Counted from the stretch's first letter, positions 21,266 through 32,599 are shown. The stretch: DNA of 64,000 bases from Hymenopus coronatus (GCA_030762935.1 CM060882.1:22015001-22079000), one strand, 5' to 3'. Numbers and translations are program-made. Notes: generated by a model not told the origin, from the sequence alone.

Positions 21266-22557
21266 CTACTGTGTCAAGAAAGTTCGGGAATTTGCCAATA
21301 AAACACAAAAAATGAATTAATCATCCAATTTTATTTTATCGCCTTCAAAGTAGGCCTCTTCTAAAATTATACGAATAATCCAATCATCAAAACATTTTTT
21401 GTAGGCACTTTTAGGAATTGATGTCAATTGTCGCCGCAAATTTTCCTTTATGTCTTCTATCGACTAAAAACGGGTGCCTCGAAGTGGTAACTTGAGTTTT
21501 GGAAAGAGAAAGAAATCAGCAGGAGCCAGATCAGGTGAATACGGGGTTGTTCGATGAAATTTGTTGAGTTTTTGACCAGAAATTTGTTCACAATAATAGC
21601 CTTGTGAGCTGGTGTGTTATTGTGGTGCAGAATCCATGAGTTGACATTCCACAAATCTGGCCTTTTTCGCCGCATTTGTTCTCTCAAATGCCGCATAACG
21701 TTCAGATTTACCATCTGACCTTCTGGCAAGAACTCTGAGTGTACAACACCGCGATAATTGAAAAAACTATCAACATGACCTTCAGTTTTGATTGAGTTTG
21801 ACTTGCCCTTTTAGGTTTTGGTTCAGTTGGAAGGTGCCATTCGGAAGCTTTTTGACTGGTTTGAGTGTCAAACTCGTAAACCCGCGTCTCATCACCAGTT
21901 ACAATGTGTTTCATAAATGTGGGGTCGGAACTGGCTCATTCTAGCATGTCTTCAGCAATCCTTATGCGATTGGGTTTTTGTAGAAAATTCAGGTCTTTCG
22001 GAACTAACCGAGCTGCAACGCATGTCATGCCCAAACAATCGTTTAAAATGGTACGAATCGATTCGTGAGACACAGAAAGCTCAGTGGCAATCTCTCTCAG
22101 ACCTAAATGATGATTTTCAGACACCATTTTCTTCACTTTAGCAATGTTCAGTTCAGTTGAAACCGTTGATGGCCGACCAGAACGAGGCAAATCTTCCACC
22201 ACATCTCGACCACTTTTGAATGCACTGTACCACTCATATGCACGTGTTTTTGATAAAGTCGATTCACCGTAAGCCCTCTGTAACATTTTCAGCGATTCGA
22301 CACACAAAATACCATTTGCAATGCAAAATTTGAGACAGATTCTTTGTTCAATATTTGTATCCATCGTAAAATCGCAAATCACCTTTGAGATGAACTAACA
22401 AAATGGCGTACTGTAAACAAACTATATGACAGATGATGATCCAACTCCGTGTGGGTATAGAGGAAAGTTGTACCAACTTAGCAACAACAATAATTTCGAA
22501 TCCCCTTTTAAACAGGATTTTTAAATGATCAATTTCCGGTACTTTCTTGACAGAATG
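21266..22557 (-). mobile_element. mariner transposon, nearly full length (1292 bp)
   Basis: TA-flanked. TIRs of about 28 bases share tgtcaagaaagt at the left end and inverted at the right end. The size is normal for mariner (about 1.3 kb). The single gene lies on the minus strand. Confidence 0.88.
21455..22382 (-). pseudogene. mariner transposase, inactivated
   Basis: Cut-and-paste DDE transposase, read from right to left. The likely start is MDTNIEQR, inside a 148-codon frame. The helix-turn-helix half includes KTRAYEWYSAFKSGRDVVED and LPRSGRPS. A stop after DMLE (near 21936) is followed in the same frame by the first catalytic Asp in TGDETRVYEFD. Near 21740 a frameshift leads to LREQMRRKRPDLW and HHNNTPAHKA, where the second catalytic Asp (HDNAPAH in relatives) is Asn. 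Another shift moves YSPDLAP out of frame. DD34D spacing marks it as mariner. At least one stop, two frameshifts and one catalytic change rule out activity. Confidence 0.85.
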
Positions 22558-23929
22558 TATATAGCAATATAAATCATATTTATGCCGCTATGTTGATATC
22601 ATTCTCACTCGACCACAGTCACAATGTGTTGTGTTCATACTCAGCTTGTCAACAAAGAACAGAGCAACTTTTGAATGTTATTCATTACTTTCACAGAAGG
22701 GGGCCATGGAAAAGCTGGTTGCATTAGTTGGCATGGCAACCACATCCAGAGCACTATGATTTTCTCTCTGCTGCTAATCATTACTGCTCTTTCTATGTAG
22801 AGATCACTTTTTCTAAGTAGAGGTCATTGCATTAGCTTTTTCTTCTGGAAATGGATACTGCTCCTTCACGGTAGAGGCTCACCAGTCACCAATGAGGTCA
22901 TTCTTGTTCAATCAGCATGTGGGAAATCACAGATTGAACATCCAGTATACATAAGTGCGAGTTTAATATTCAGTCTGTTGACTTCAGTCTAGTAGTAACA
23001 CAAAAATCACACCATATATTTTTTTATTTATTTATTTTTTATGTGATTTGTAAGCCCACTATCACAATATCTACATATGTATACAGGCACTGTATTAAAA
23101 CTTTGATTTATTATGATTCTAATACAATTTAAAGAGTTGAAAATGCATTTTGTAGGATAATTAATGTTTAAGGTAAATTGGCCAGCATAGAAATAAAATT
23201 AGAATAGTGTATTTTAAACAGCAAACATGTCAGAGTATGTTTGCATGCATTCCTGCTCCACTACATCCCTGGTCTGGATCAACAAGGCACAAAAGAATGT
23301 GCTTAAATGAGGCTTAATAGAAATTGAAAAAAGTTATTGTTGCTTCATGGAAGTTTATAAGCTGTAGGTCACAATTATAATACTTAATCAGAAGTTTATA
23401 TGACTTGATGTTTATAGAAAATGTATTACATTTGAAAAATAATTTTTATATTTACATATTCCAGATGTGTTTAATTTAGTAATATATTGTTCCAACTTCT
23501 GTATGTATTATATTTTGTTTTCATGCTTTCTGTTAATGTATCCAAGTATGTACTTTTATTGCTTTTATTAGAGTATCTAGTGAAGGCTTTTTGCTTTTAG
23601 GCTGAAGATGCATAATGCAAGCATTAACTTCTGCATCATCTTGTACACCACACTGATGTGAGAGAGGGGGAAGGAGGGAGAGGGAGAGAGACAGAGGTGT
23701 CTCTATTGGAATATATTGCTGGTACCTGGGCAAAGGGACATAAATCCAAAAATTGCATTTTATAAATGTTGTATTATGAATGAATATTTATTATTAACCG
23801 TATACATTCTTTTGGGCTGTCCTAAGAACTTTGGACCATCCCTACTGTCCTTGGACAACCCTACATTTTATAATACCAATTACACTTAACACTTCAGATT
23901 TCCAACATGTGTCATCTTGTTATGCCTTT
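22558..23929. other. No recognised gene; minor simple repeats
   Basis: Contains a short TTTA run near 23.02 kb and a GA-rich stretch at 23.66-23.70 kb. No motif-bearing frame. Confidence 0.5.
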
Positions 23930-24235
23930 TTCTCTTTTATTTTTCCCTTCCCATTTATCTTTCTACTCCTACCCGTTATGTTTTATTCATCTCTGCCTGC
24001 TCGTTGGATTGTCTCCATTTGTTTCTTGCTTTCTTCTGTCCTTTCCCTTCAGTTTTCACTCTTCACTTCCTATTTGACTTTTCACTCTTACCCTTCATTA
24101 TTTGCTTGCAATTTGTTTCACACTTTTTTCGTTCTTTTCCCTTTATTTTTCATGCTTCACTTCCTAGTTGCCTTTTCATTCTTACCCTCCACTTTTGTTT
24201 TAACTTTTGTAACTCCTAGTTTATTCTTAACTTTT
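23930..24235. repeat. Pyrimidine-rich strand with imperfect tandem duplication
   Basis: The plus strand is almost purely C/T-rich. Segments near 24043-24110 and 24137-24200 share 'tcacttcct', 'ttgactttt/ttgcctttt' and 'cattcttaccct', with a period of about 95 bases. The 100- and 140-codon frames across it are composition artefacts. Confidence 0.6.
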
Positions 24236-24520
24236 TCTCTTTCCGCTAAATGAAATGAATCGACTGCTGTGGTTCTCAGTCTCCCACTTTAGACTGGTTG
24301 TGTAAGACTGCCTAATTTTATTCAGAGGCCTCTTTATCAGGCTTGAGGTTCTTTTACGTGCCATAAATCTACGACACGGGACCAAAGCTTTATTTCTCTT
24401 CCGAAGGAAGCTGTGCTACAGAGTTTTACACTCAAACAAATCCATCATCCTCCGCCAGGTTTAAGTCCATGACCTTGGGTATATGAAGTTAGCATGATAA
24501 CCATTACACCATTCCTTTAA
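24236..24520 (-). mobile_element. tRNA-derived SINE family B
   Basis: On the minus strand the tRNA-like head (A box 'atggttatcatgc', a decayed B box) is followed by the family body: 'gatggatttgtttgagtg', 'cttccttcgg', 'tacgtaaaag'-like words and 'gaggcctctga'. Diverged compared with the copies at 53.5 and 62.3 kb. Confidence 0.75.
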
Positions 24521-25254
24521 TCAGTCTATCTGCACCTTCCTACCTTTTCTCTTCTGGTTGCACATCATGGTGTATCTGGTTCCCATCTAAAAGAAAACAA
24601 TTTTCCTTGTTTTTTTGGCATTTACATGTCCCTACATCCTTCCATACCCATATCATGTTGTATTGTATACTCAGAATGAAGCCAAGAAAAGTCCAATCTT
24701 GGTCATGGACAGCTTTCAATTATCACACTGATATTTAACCAAAACCTTAGTGCCACTAAAATTATTGAAGTATGAAGCAGCTGTTTGTGAGTGTCAGTTT
24801 TGGGCTTATTCCTTTTTCCCCTAACACCAATGATATTTTCGGGCAACGGTTTTCTTTCAAAGTCCCCAAATAAATGATTCTCAAAGGATGAGATATGCTA
24901 ACATTGCAATGAAAATAGAAACACTTTTGGTAAAAGGATCTGAAAATATAATTGGGAATTATGTACATTTAGGGTCACATAATGGAGGGGAATATTTCAC
25001 CATTTAGACGTACATAAGTCTACTGTGGCTACCCTCCCCCCCGTAGGAAGGAAGTAAGTGAGGGAACCTCAGGAGGCTACAGGCCACAGTGACATGTGAT
25101 AGACCAGGCCCAAAAACGCATCCCACTGTTGGAACTGCCTGGTGGGGGTGATCAACCAGGCAGCCTCAATTGTCCTTGGGAAACACTTTCTGACCATGAG
25201 AAGAAAGCAAGCAAAAGGAATGGGCTATATAAACATATTCTGTCCTGGAAATCA
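24521..25254. other. No recognised gene
   Basis: A C- and G-rich patch at 25.02-25.19 kb (ccctcccccccgtagg, caccaggcagcc-like words) may be an unclassified repeat; no copy was found in this window. Confidence 0.45.
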
Positions 25255-25510
25255 AGTTGGTGGCTGAGTGGTTAGCTGATTGCCTCTCACCAAGGTGGCT
25301 CAAGTTCGATCGCAGGGGGATTGCATGTGAGATTTGTGGTGGACAAAGTGACATCTGGGCAAGTTTTCCTTGGTTTTCTGTCATTCATTCCACTAATTAC
25401 TTCATCATCACCTTTCCTTTTGTTCATTTTGCCTACATTTCATATGTTCCACCACTCTTATACCTGGCTATGAGTTGTTGCGTCATTCCAAGTTCTTCAC
25501 TCTGATTCAG
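25255..25510 (+). mobile_element. tRNA-derived SINE family A, variant body
   Basis: The head 'ggtggctgagtggttagctg' (A box) and 'caagttcgatcgc' (B box) precede the family body 'gagatttgtggtggacaaag', then the 3' half shared with 12.43-12.73 kb. Confidence 0.8.
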
Positions 25511-25756
25511 TGTTTATCTTCTCCTCGACAGGCTTCTGTACAATAGACTTTCACTGTAAGTCCTGCCTATGAGGAGGGTAAACTAAATTCTCGCATGCTT
25601 ACATCACTAAGAATAATTATAATAATAATAATGATAATATTTTATTAATCCAGTCTATCATTAAAATGATGTTGGACATGTCGTATGTTTCAGTATTATT
25701 ATTTACATGTGTTTATATATTTTGTACAAATTTATAATTCATCTAATCTATATATA

Positions 25757-25865
25757 CATAAAATAAGAACTGAAGCTTTCCTGGCGACGTATTAATTCAA
25801 AATCTTCTCGGACCAAGTTTTTACCTGGCTAGAAGCCCGAGAAGATTTTGAATGAATATATATAC
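25757..25865 (+). repeat. PLE-type terminal repeat, deleted fold-back
   Basis: 'aagaactgaagctttcctgg' is followed by a stem of at least 17 bases: attcaaaatcttctcgg and its inverse enclose 'tacctggctagaagcc'. The same bases form the outer part of the 96-bp arms at 32.6-32.8 kb, so this copy has lost the inner part. Confidence 0.7.
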
Positions 25866-25986
25866 ATATTTTGCTTAACAAAAATCTGCATTTGAATTTT
25901 GCTTTTGAAGTGTTAGTCGAGACTTTAATTGACCTGGCAACCTGTTATACAGTGTAATCTGTCTGATGTTGATATCCTTATCACAG

Positions 25987-26184
25987 GTGGATTTGCTGGT
26001 GTTATATCTGTGATAATTTTCACTGTTTCTTTATACAGTACCTTATTTTTGACTTGCAGCTGGCAGGAGGTAGCTGCATGCACACTGGTCCTGGCTCCTG
26101 CTTTTCTCCTCATCAGTGTGCTTACAGAGGAAAAACTTGATGATATAGGACAAAAGTTAGAACATAACCCAAGAAAATTTCTTA
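25987..26184 (+). CDS. Candidate exon of a membrane protein, cut by a SINE
   Basis: An open frame follows a possible acceptor (atcacag|G at 25986). It encodes GFAGVISVIIFTVSLYSTL, then a short polar turn, then ACTLVLAPAFLLISVL and an amphipathic tail TEEKLDDIGQKLEHNPRK. Two hydrophobic stretches of about 20 residues suggest two membrane segments. The SINE at 26186-26480 interrupts it; the 16-base target duplication shows that the uninterrupted sequence would end at a stop two codons later. I do not recognise the family. A chance frame in non-coding DNA remains possible. Confidence 0.3.
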
Positions 26185-26185
26185 A

Positions 26186-26480
26186 ATGTAAATGACATGT
26201 TATTTATGGACGCTCTTTAACTGCTATGATTCTCAGCGTCCCATTTTAAATTGGGCATGAAAGACCGCTTAATTTTGCTCAGAGGCCTCTTTTCAGGCTT
26301 GAGGTTCTTTTACGTGCCGTAAATCTACAACATGGGACCAATGGCTTTACTTTCCTTCCAAAGGAAGACATGTTAAGGATTTTTACACCCGAAAAAATCC
26401 ATCATCTTCTGCCAGGTTTGAACCTGCGACCTTGGGTATATGAAGTTAGCATGGTAACCATTACACCACGGAGGGTGACA
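26186..26480 (-). mobile_element. tRNA-derived SINE family B
   Basis: Minus-strand copy with A box 'atggttaccatgc', B box 'gcaggttcaaacc', 'gatggattttttcgggtg' and 'gaggcctctgagcaaaatta'. Flanked by a target duplication of about 16 bases (caagaaaatttcttaa, caagaaaatctcttga). Confidence 0.88.
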
Positions 26481-26524
26481 AGAAAATCTCTTGAGTAATT
26501 GGGTTGGGTAAAGTTAATGAATGG

Positions 26525-27010
26525 TTAATGGACCCAAAGTTAATTTTTTTTTCACAGACAAAGCATGGGTTTATTTAAATGGCCACGTATCAACACAAAA
26601 CAACAGATATTGGAGTGCAGAAAATCCCCCAATATTGTACATGAAATACCATTGCATGACCAGAAAATTGGTGGTGTGCTGTGAATGATTACTGAATTAT
26701 AGGACTATATTCTTTGAGGATATGGTTAATGGACAGAGGTATAGGAATACAATAATCAAACGATTCTTGGAATATTTGTGTGAAATTGAGTGCACACAGG
26801 AATATTTTCAACAAGACTCTGCTACAACTGATCTTTATGGTATGTGACTTTTATTTATGGGGGAGCTTAAAAAATAAAGTGTAACAGAACAGCCCATATA
26901 TGTTGGTAGAATTGAAAGACTGTATCAGAAGAGAAATTACTGCAATTTTGGAAGAAGAACTAATACGTGTTAATGGAAATTTTCTTAAAAGGTGGAGAGA
27001 TGTGTGGCAG
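26525..27010 (+). pseudogene. Tc1/mariner-superfamily transposase fragment (first)
   Basis: Reads AWVYLNGHVSTQNNRYWSAE then NPPI, a shifted stretch with IFFED, then GQRYRNTIIKRFLEYL and YFQQDSATTDLY (QQD is the second catalytic Asp region). This follows the DDE domain of Tc1/mariner relatives common in arthropods ('W..ENP' and 'QQDGA' motifs). Several stops and slips; the N-terminal half and TIRs are not visible. It starts just after the SINE at 26.48 kb. Confidence 0.65.
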
Positions 27011-27239
27011 CACAAGGAAATAGTATGTGGTTACCGTATGCATGTAAATCTATGCGCTTGAGTTCAGAGTCTGTGAATATTCAACTCGGCCAGCAGCAGT
27101 GTGTGTTCTGTAGCAGACCTCAAGTCAAAAATAAGGTGCTGTGAGGGTGGGTGTGTGCGTGCGTGTGTGTGTAAACAATATAAATGTCTTTTGGTTAATG
27201 AAAATATCCCTACAGGATTTGTTTGCTCTTAGATTAAAT
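27011..27239. other. Short spacer with GT-rich stretch
   Basis: Holds a TG/CG alternation at 27.14-27.17 kb and nothing else recognised. Confidence 0.5.
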
Positions 27240-28905
27240 ATTATCCATATGCATTTTCTTTTGCTGAATTAATAAGTGATCCACGTGGCTTTTGGCAGCT
27301 GCGCCTCAGACATCTATCCCGTAATTTAGATGTAAGTATATGCATCCATAATAAATCTTTTAATATTCTGATATCCTTACAACTTTTAAAATATATGAGG
27401 AGGTATGTTGATTTACTAATTATGTTACATAAGTTATTAATATGCTGAGCCCATGATAATCTGTTTTTTACTGTAATCCCCAAAAATTTGTGACTTGACT
27501 TCCTTGATACTGTTCTTATAAACATTCAATCCCATGTTGAGTTATTGTTGGACATGTTGAGCTACATTATTTTAATTTTTTATATATTACATTTTAGATT
27601 TATGGATTTAAAATATTTTGTTAATGGGTTGACTGCATTGTTTAAATTTTTGTATAATAGCTCTGTTCAACTAATAACAGTTGTATCATCTGCATACATT
27701 ATTATATTAGTATTTTCTGGGCAAATTATGTCATTTACATATATAATGAAGAATAGGGGTCTCAGTACTGTTCCTTGTGGGACATCATATTTCACAGTTT
27801 CTAATTTAGAGTAATTTACAGTCCTATTTTGAGTACATTTCAGTTATTTGTTTTTGCCCTATTAAACAGCTGGAATTTAATCTTGTAATTGCTCAATTTA
27901 TGTAATAAAACACCATGGTCAACACAATCAAATGCTTTGGAAATAACTAAAAATAATGAGCCTACCTTATTATTAGTATCTAGTTCATTATCTTGTGAAC
28001 ATATTGTAGGATTGCAGAGTAAGTTGAACGGCCCTTCCTAAACCTGTGTTGAAAATTCTATAGTATGTTGTGCTTATCCAGATAGCCGATTAGTCCCTTG
28101 AATAGTATTTTTTCAAAATCTTGGCAATTTCAGAGGTTGAAATGATAGGCCTACAGCTACTAATGTCATGTTATCCTCTTTTTAAAAATTGGTCTGATTA
28201 AACTATCTTAAGTATTTCAGGAAATACTCTATTTTCAATAGAAGTTAATTCGGTGAATTAATGGTTTATAATTGCATTCTTTTAATGTTTTAGATTATGC
28301 CATCCCACCCACTGCTAGCTTTATTTGGTTGTAACACACTTATTGTTTTGGGTATTTCATTTTCTGCTGTTGGTTGCAGGAATATAGACAATATAGCACA
28401 GGTGGTGGGTTTTCTACTAATTATTTGTAGGGAGTAATTGTTAAACTATGTTTATGAAAAAATTGTTGAATTTCTGGCTTACTATTAATGGAATCTGTGG
28501 AGGTTAACCATCTATTCTTAATTCTATATTTTTTAATCTCCAAGCTGTTCTGTTAATATTGTCTGAATAGCTCATTTGCTCTCTGTAGGTTGAAAGAGGT
28601 GCATTCTGAAGACTATTTACATGTTCACATTTTATGTTATATACTTATTTTTATAATGATTTGTTAGTATGTCCCTATATAAGGCATGCATGTCTTTCAT
28701 TTTTTCTTTTAGTTTGACAACCTCTAATTTTTTTTAACATTTTTATTTTTAGCATTTAATATGATATAATCTAATCTTTTTTAAGGGACAGGCAGCTTCA
28801 AAATATGTTCTAAATGTATTATAAAATTCATTCCAAGTTTCATTTACAGTGTTATTTTGAAAGACTATTTCCCAGATTTGAATTGATAAAAAATTGATTT
28901 ACTAT
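27240..28905 (-). pseudogene. LINE reverse transcriptase (ORF2, C-terminal part)
   Basis: On the minus strand: a linker with TVNETWNEF (near 28840) and LKEKMKDMHALYRDIL, then RT blocks with FPEILKIV, a decayed RPIS block, ETVKYDVPQGTV and PLFFIIYVNDII, the catalytic box as MYADDTTVIS, and finally HKFLGITVKNRLSWAQHINN (27241-27525). YADD is intact. Stops and frame changes are frequent. The protein would copy the element RNA at a nicked target. Confidence 0.75.
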
Positions 28906-29409
28906 TTATTTGACACTAAACAACACTTGGGATTTTTGCTGGAATGTGTTTCAAAGGACTAATTTCCTTCATTTTCAACAGGACATTGACTAATTCCTTG
29001 CGGTGAAGCTGGCAATGCTGTAAGTGCTGTCTCCTCTGGTAGTCGTTCAGTGATAATAAATAAAAAACAATTGAAAAAATCAACAGTTGCCACTCACTTT
29101 TGGACAAAGTGTAAATTCAGAACCAAAACTTCTAAAACTCATAACAGGAAAACAAGCGCTGGCCACATGGGAACACATCTTCATTGTGAAAAATAGAAAC
29201 AGGGTTTTCAATTTCGATGTTCCACAGAAGGATATGTTTAGCAAGTTCATTAGTCAATGTCCGGTTAAAAATGAAGGAAACTAGTCCTTTGAAACATGTT
29301 CCAGCAAAAATCCCAAGTAAGTGTTGTTTAATGTAATTAATTGACTCTTCAAATAAATGAATATAACAATACTGTTTACAAACTTCCATAAAAAAAAAAA
29401 AAAAGCGTA
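28906..29409 (+). mobile_element. 5'-truncated PLE inside the LINE (504 bp)
   Basis: Bounded by the 10-base duplication gatttactat (28896-28905 and 29410-29419). It carries inverted arms at about 28914-28975 and 29269-29335 (shared words 'tttgctggaa', 'tcctttgaaac') around a GIY-YIG remnant reading LLKLITGKQALATWEHIFIV and VFNFDVPQKDMFSKFI. An A-tract lies at its right edge (29391-29404). It represents a third PLE lineage relative to those at 3-4.5 and 5.0-5.7 kb. Confidence 0.78.
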
Positions 29410-29419
29410 GATTTACTAT

Positions 29420-30279
29420 ATGCTCCTATTTTGAGTTTCTAATGATCCTAATCTCTTCAGTTTCTTTATTGCAATATGTTATATTAAAGTGCACCAACAT
29501 GAAGTGTGATTAGAGGTGTGAGGTTGAGATTTCTTGTATGTTCGATGCAATGTGATCTATAATAGATGAAGTATTCGTAGTTACCCTTGTTGGTTCTGTA
29601 ATTAAGTCTCTAATACAATATGCGTTTAGTACATCCAATAGTGTTTTGTAAGCATTATCAGATGTGTTTAATTAATATTAAAGTCATCAACTAGGAATAC
29701 TTTTATATGTTCGTTAAACATTTTATGTAGTGTTGTATCTAAATGTAGGATAAACACTTTAGCTGAGGTTGGTGGTGATCTATATATACCCAGAACTAGC
29801 GCATTTCCCTTATTAGTTGATACCTTTATTCTATTACTTCAAAAACTGTTTCTGTACAGAATTTATCTAAGTTAATATTAATATATTTACTATTCATTAC
29901 AAAGATATAACCCCCACCTTATGCACTGATCTATTATATTTGTTACCTATCTTATAATTATCAATTTTACAAAATATATTATTATTTAAACCATGTTCAG
30001 TTATAATACATGTGTCTGGACTAGTATCATGAAGTATGTTGCTGTTGTCAGAAGTTGGACCGGATATATTGAATGTTCAAGTGAAGAACCTTAAGTGTGT
30101 CGCGATAATTCAAATTTTGAATATTACCTGCAAGTGTCAGCTGTGTTTGCACCATTGTTCGTTTACTGTTACCTTTAACATTCACCAGGTTTCTGATTAG
30201 TTTCCCTGTAGAGTATATGATATTACTATGCACAGCAAGCTGCCAACTCAAATGAGCCCTTATGGTTAAAATGTACACC
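29420..30279 (-). pseudogene. LINE APE-type endonuclease (ORF2, N-terminal part)
   Basis: Minus strand: TLKVLHLNIQYIRSNF (domain start), a central part with TEHGLNNNIF, then KVFLVDDFNIN (usually VGDFNIN), DLITEPTRV-like residues and SSIIDHIASN. These match the order of the APE endonuclease in CR1/Jockey elements. Upstream, at about 30080-30279, the end of ORF1 reads DGVHFNHKGSFELA in a different frame. Stops and slips throughout. Confidence 0.7.
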
Positions 30280-30291
30280 ATCTCAAGCAAA

Positions 30292-30525
30292 GACCTCACT
30301 GTAGCTGAGTGGTTAGATCACTCGTCTCTCACCTAGGTGGCCCAGGTTTGATTCCAAACAACTGCATGTGGAGTTTGTGGTGGACAAAGCAGTGCAGGGG
30401 CAGGATTCCTCCAGTTTCCCCCAGCGTCACGTTCCACTGGTGCAACATCTTCATTCCATGTATCAGTGTCATCACCTTCAGTGCCATATGTAGTAAAAGC
30501 AGGCATTAAATTTATAAATGTAAAA
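30292..30525 (+). mobile_element. tRNA-derived SINE family A
   Basis: A box 'tagctgagtggttag', B box 'caggtttgattcc', the family body 'gtttgtggtggacaaagcag', and a 3' end 'gtaaaagcaggcattaaa'. It starts directly at the end of the LINE target duplication and abuts the PLE that follows. Confidence 0.85.
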
Positions 30526-31187
30526 AGAAGCTAGTAACAGTGAAGAATAACACAAATATTAATATAAAAATAATAGTTGCAACAAATCTTCACTTATCTT
30601 TTGGAGTCCTTGCTTTGGACTAGTTTCGCAATAATTTTATTGCATTATCAACATAATATCCTTTTGCTCTCTTTTTTGATGTTGTTTATTTGAACTGTTA
30701 TGGTTACTGCTACTAGGTGGATTGTGTACTAATGCATTGCTAACTACTGGAATCAAAACAAATTTGGTAAGAGAGTCAATTGGAGGTATATCAAAATTCA
30801 TTGCATGTAGCAGAACATTTTTGGAAATTCAATCATGAAATAAATCCAGATGTTAAATTATTAAAACACTTAAATGGGCCCATAGATTTAATGGTTTGGG
30901 AGAAAATATTTATATTAAAATATAGAAATCATGCAATGAATTTTGATATACCTCCAGTTGACTCTCTTACCAAATTTGTTTTGATTCCAGTAGTTAGCAA
31001 TGCATTAGTACACAATCCACCTAGTAGCAGTAACCATAACAGTGCAAATTAACATCAAAAAAGAGACCAAAAGAATATTATGTTGATAATGCAATAAAAT
31101 TATTGCAAAACTAGTCCAAAGCAAGGATTCCAAAAGATAAGTGAAGATTTGTTGCAACTATTATTTTTATATTAATACTATAAAAAA
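30526..31187 (+). mobile_element. PLE with long inverted arms
   Basis: Left arm about 30550-30807 is an inverted, almost identical copy of about 30932-31178. Between and within the right arm lies the GIY-YIG frame (LHVAEHFWKFNHEINPDVKL, VWEKIFILKYRNHAMNFD). The arms share 'tttggactagttttgcaata'-type words. The whole SINE+PLE block is flanked by a 12-base duplication (atctcaagcaaa 30280-30291; atcccaagcaaa 31188-31199). Confidence 0.85.
30780..31050 (+). pseudogene. PLE GIY-YIG endonuclease, C-terminal part
   Basis: A 90-codon open frame without internal stops: VAEHFWKFNHEINPDVKLLK, then NGPIDLMVWEKIFILKYRN, then FDIPPVDSLTKFVLIP. It keeps the segment after the GIY-YIG core, including the HFW and W-E-K motifs, but lacks the core itself and the RT. 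It is the same lineage as 3.07-4.46 kb and serves as the reference for that interrupted copy. Confidence 0.75.
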
Positions 31188-31870
31188 ATCCCAAGCAAAA
31201 TGATAATTTTCCAACCAGTAGTTTGCATCCACAAAAATACAGTATCTCACATTACACTGCCAGTTGAGTTCATTGTTGATTCTTGGTATATGCCTGTTTA
31301 TAACATCATATCTCCAAACAATGGCGCTTAAAATGATTCGTGCACAAGCTAATTCCTGTTGTATGCACTGCGCTATATCCATAATTTCCCTCCTTATTTT
31401 TTCAGCACAGACATCTTTGTTAATATTGTTAGTTCCCACGTGTAAAACCAACACTTCTGGATTCAGTTTCTTAAGATTTATTGCTTTTATTTTGAGCTGT
31501 AGTTAAGTAGCTTGAATTCCAGAAAAACATTTTACATAGCCCTTCACTGGAGAACTTGAGTAAAGAGTCCCCAACAACTATGACAATATCTCTCCATTAG
31601 TGTTTGAGACTCATCATACCAAAGTTTCAGCATCAGATTCTTCTTTTCTCCAACTACTTTCATTTCCATGTTGCAGAAAAGCGTTTTCAAGTGGTGTGGC
31701 CTTTGTTTACTATGTGGAGGCATTTTCTTTGGTAGTTTCTTCACAGATAGCTCACACACTAGCAATGAGCACATGGAAATGCAAAGTTATACCTATTTCA
31801 GCAGGTAGATGTGGCAGCATTTGTGACTCACCATATATACATTTAGTAGTAAACAGATGGACCACTTGAG
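31188..31870 (-). pseudogene. LINE ORF1 with SGNH esterase domain
   Basis: Minus strand: a variable N-terminal part, then VVGDSLL (near 31550, the GDS block with the catalytic Ser), LVLHVGTNNINK (block III-like, H-x-G-T-N-N), ARIILSAIVWRYD, and FVDANYWLENYHFAWD. It is cut by the SINE+PLE block and continues at about 30279 as DGVHFNHKGS, the Asp/His catalytic block. All four conserved blocks can be seen, in shifting frames. In CR1/L2-like LINEs this domain is thought to act on lipids or membranes. Inactive here. Confidence 0.75.
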
Positions 31871-32129
31871 CAGAGAACTCCCTCTCTTACTTCAGACCCC
31901 TGTCGCTTTCTTCTCATGGTCCAACAGTAGTCATTACTTTGAGCATGTAACTACACCATCTGTCTGGCCATGCCATGTACCACAAAACCAAGATCTTCAC
32001 CTGAAAGATGAGACTGAAAACGAATGAAAGGGAAATAAAGGAAAGGAAATCATGGCACACAGTATGCCATAAATTCTCTCAGTACTTTCAATGCATATAC
32101 TAAATAAAACTATGTATATATACACACAA
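31871..32129. other. Possible LINE 5' region or spacer
   Basis: No frame recognised. It could be the 5' untranslated part of the LINE. Confidence 0.4.
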
Positions 32130-32599
32130 AATGAATATACTCTCATTCGAAATAATCATCATTTGCGGCAATACAGTGGCGAAGACGTGAATTGTGTCCA
32201 CTGGAATTTTCTTGACAACTGACATGATTTATTTTTTTTAGCATCTCAATATGCAGTGCCTCTTTTGAAATGCTATTGTCTTGAGCTTCTGCTACAGAGA
32301 ATAATCCAAGGGATTGAGGTTTGAACTTACATTAGGTCAGTCAGCAGCAGCGGTGAACTATGGGACATGGTTGCCAACCATTTTGCTTTATATTTTCTCT
32401 TCCCATATGTTGTTAACAAAGTCTGGGATAGACTCTGGTGTATCTCCTTTATTTTTCTGGTTAGCAAATGCCTTGTGTATCTTTTATATACACTAACATT
32501 AAATCAACATACAATATGTGACATTGTTCATGAAGAGATGTTCATTTCATGATTCAAAATTGTTTGTTTGTTTATGCAAAGAATACAGTCGAATCCTTG

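Larger units (their letters stand above)
27240..31870 (-). mobile_element. CR1/Jockey-type LINE, split by a PLE and a SINE+PLE block
   Basis: Read right to left: ORF1 with an SGNH (GDSL-type) esterase domain, then ORF2 with APE-type endonuclease and reverse transcriptase. Insertions at 28906-29409 and 30292-31187 are marked by target duplications. Removing them leaves about 3.2 kb. Many stops and slips make the copy inactive. An esterase in ORF1 is known from CR1/L2-type elements, so that side of the LINE tree is preferred, but clade placement needs a full alignment. Confidence 0.75.

Noticed and set aside
23831..24253. 140-codon frame rich in Phe, Leu and Ser
   Set aside because: Composition artefact of a C/T-rich strand with an imperfect tandem duplication.
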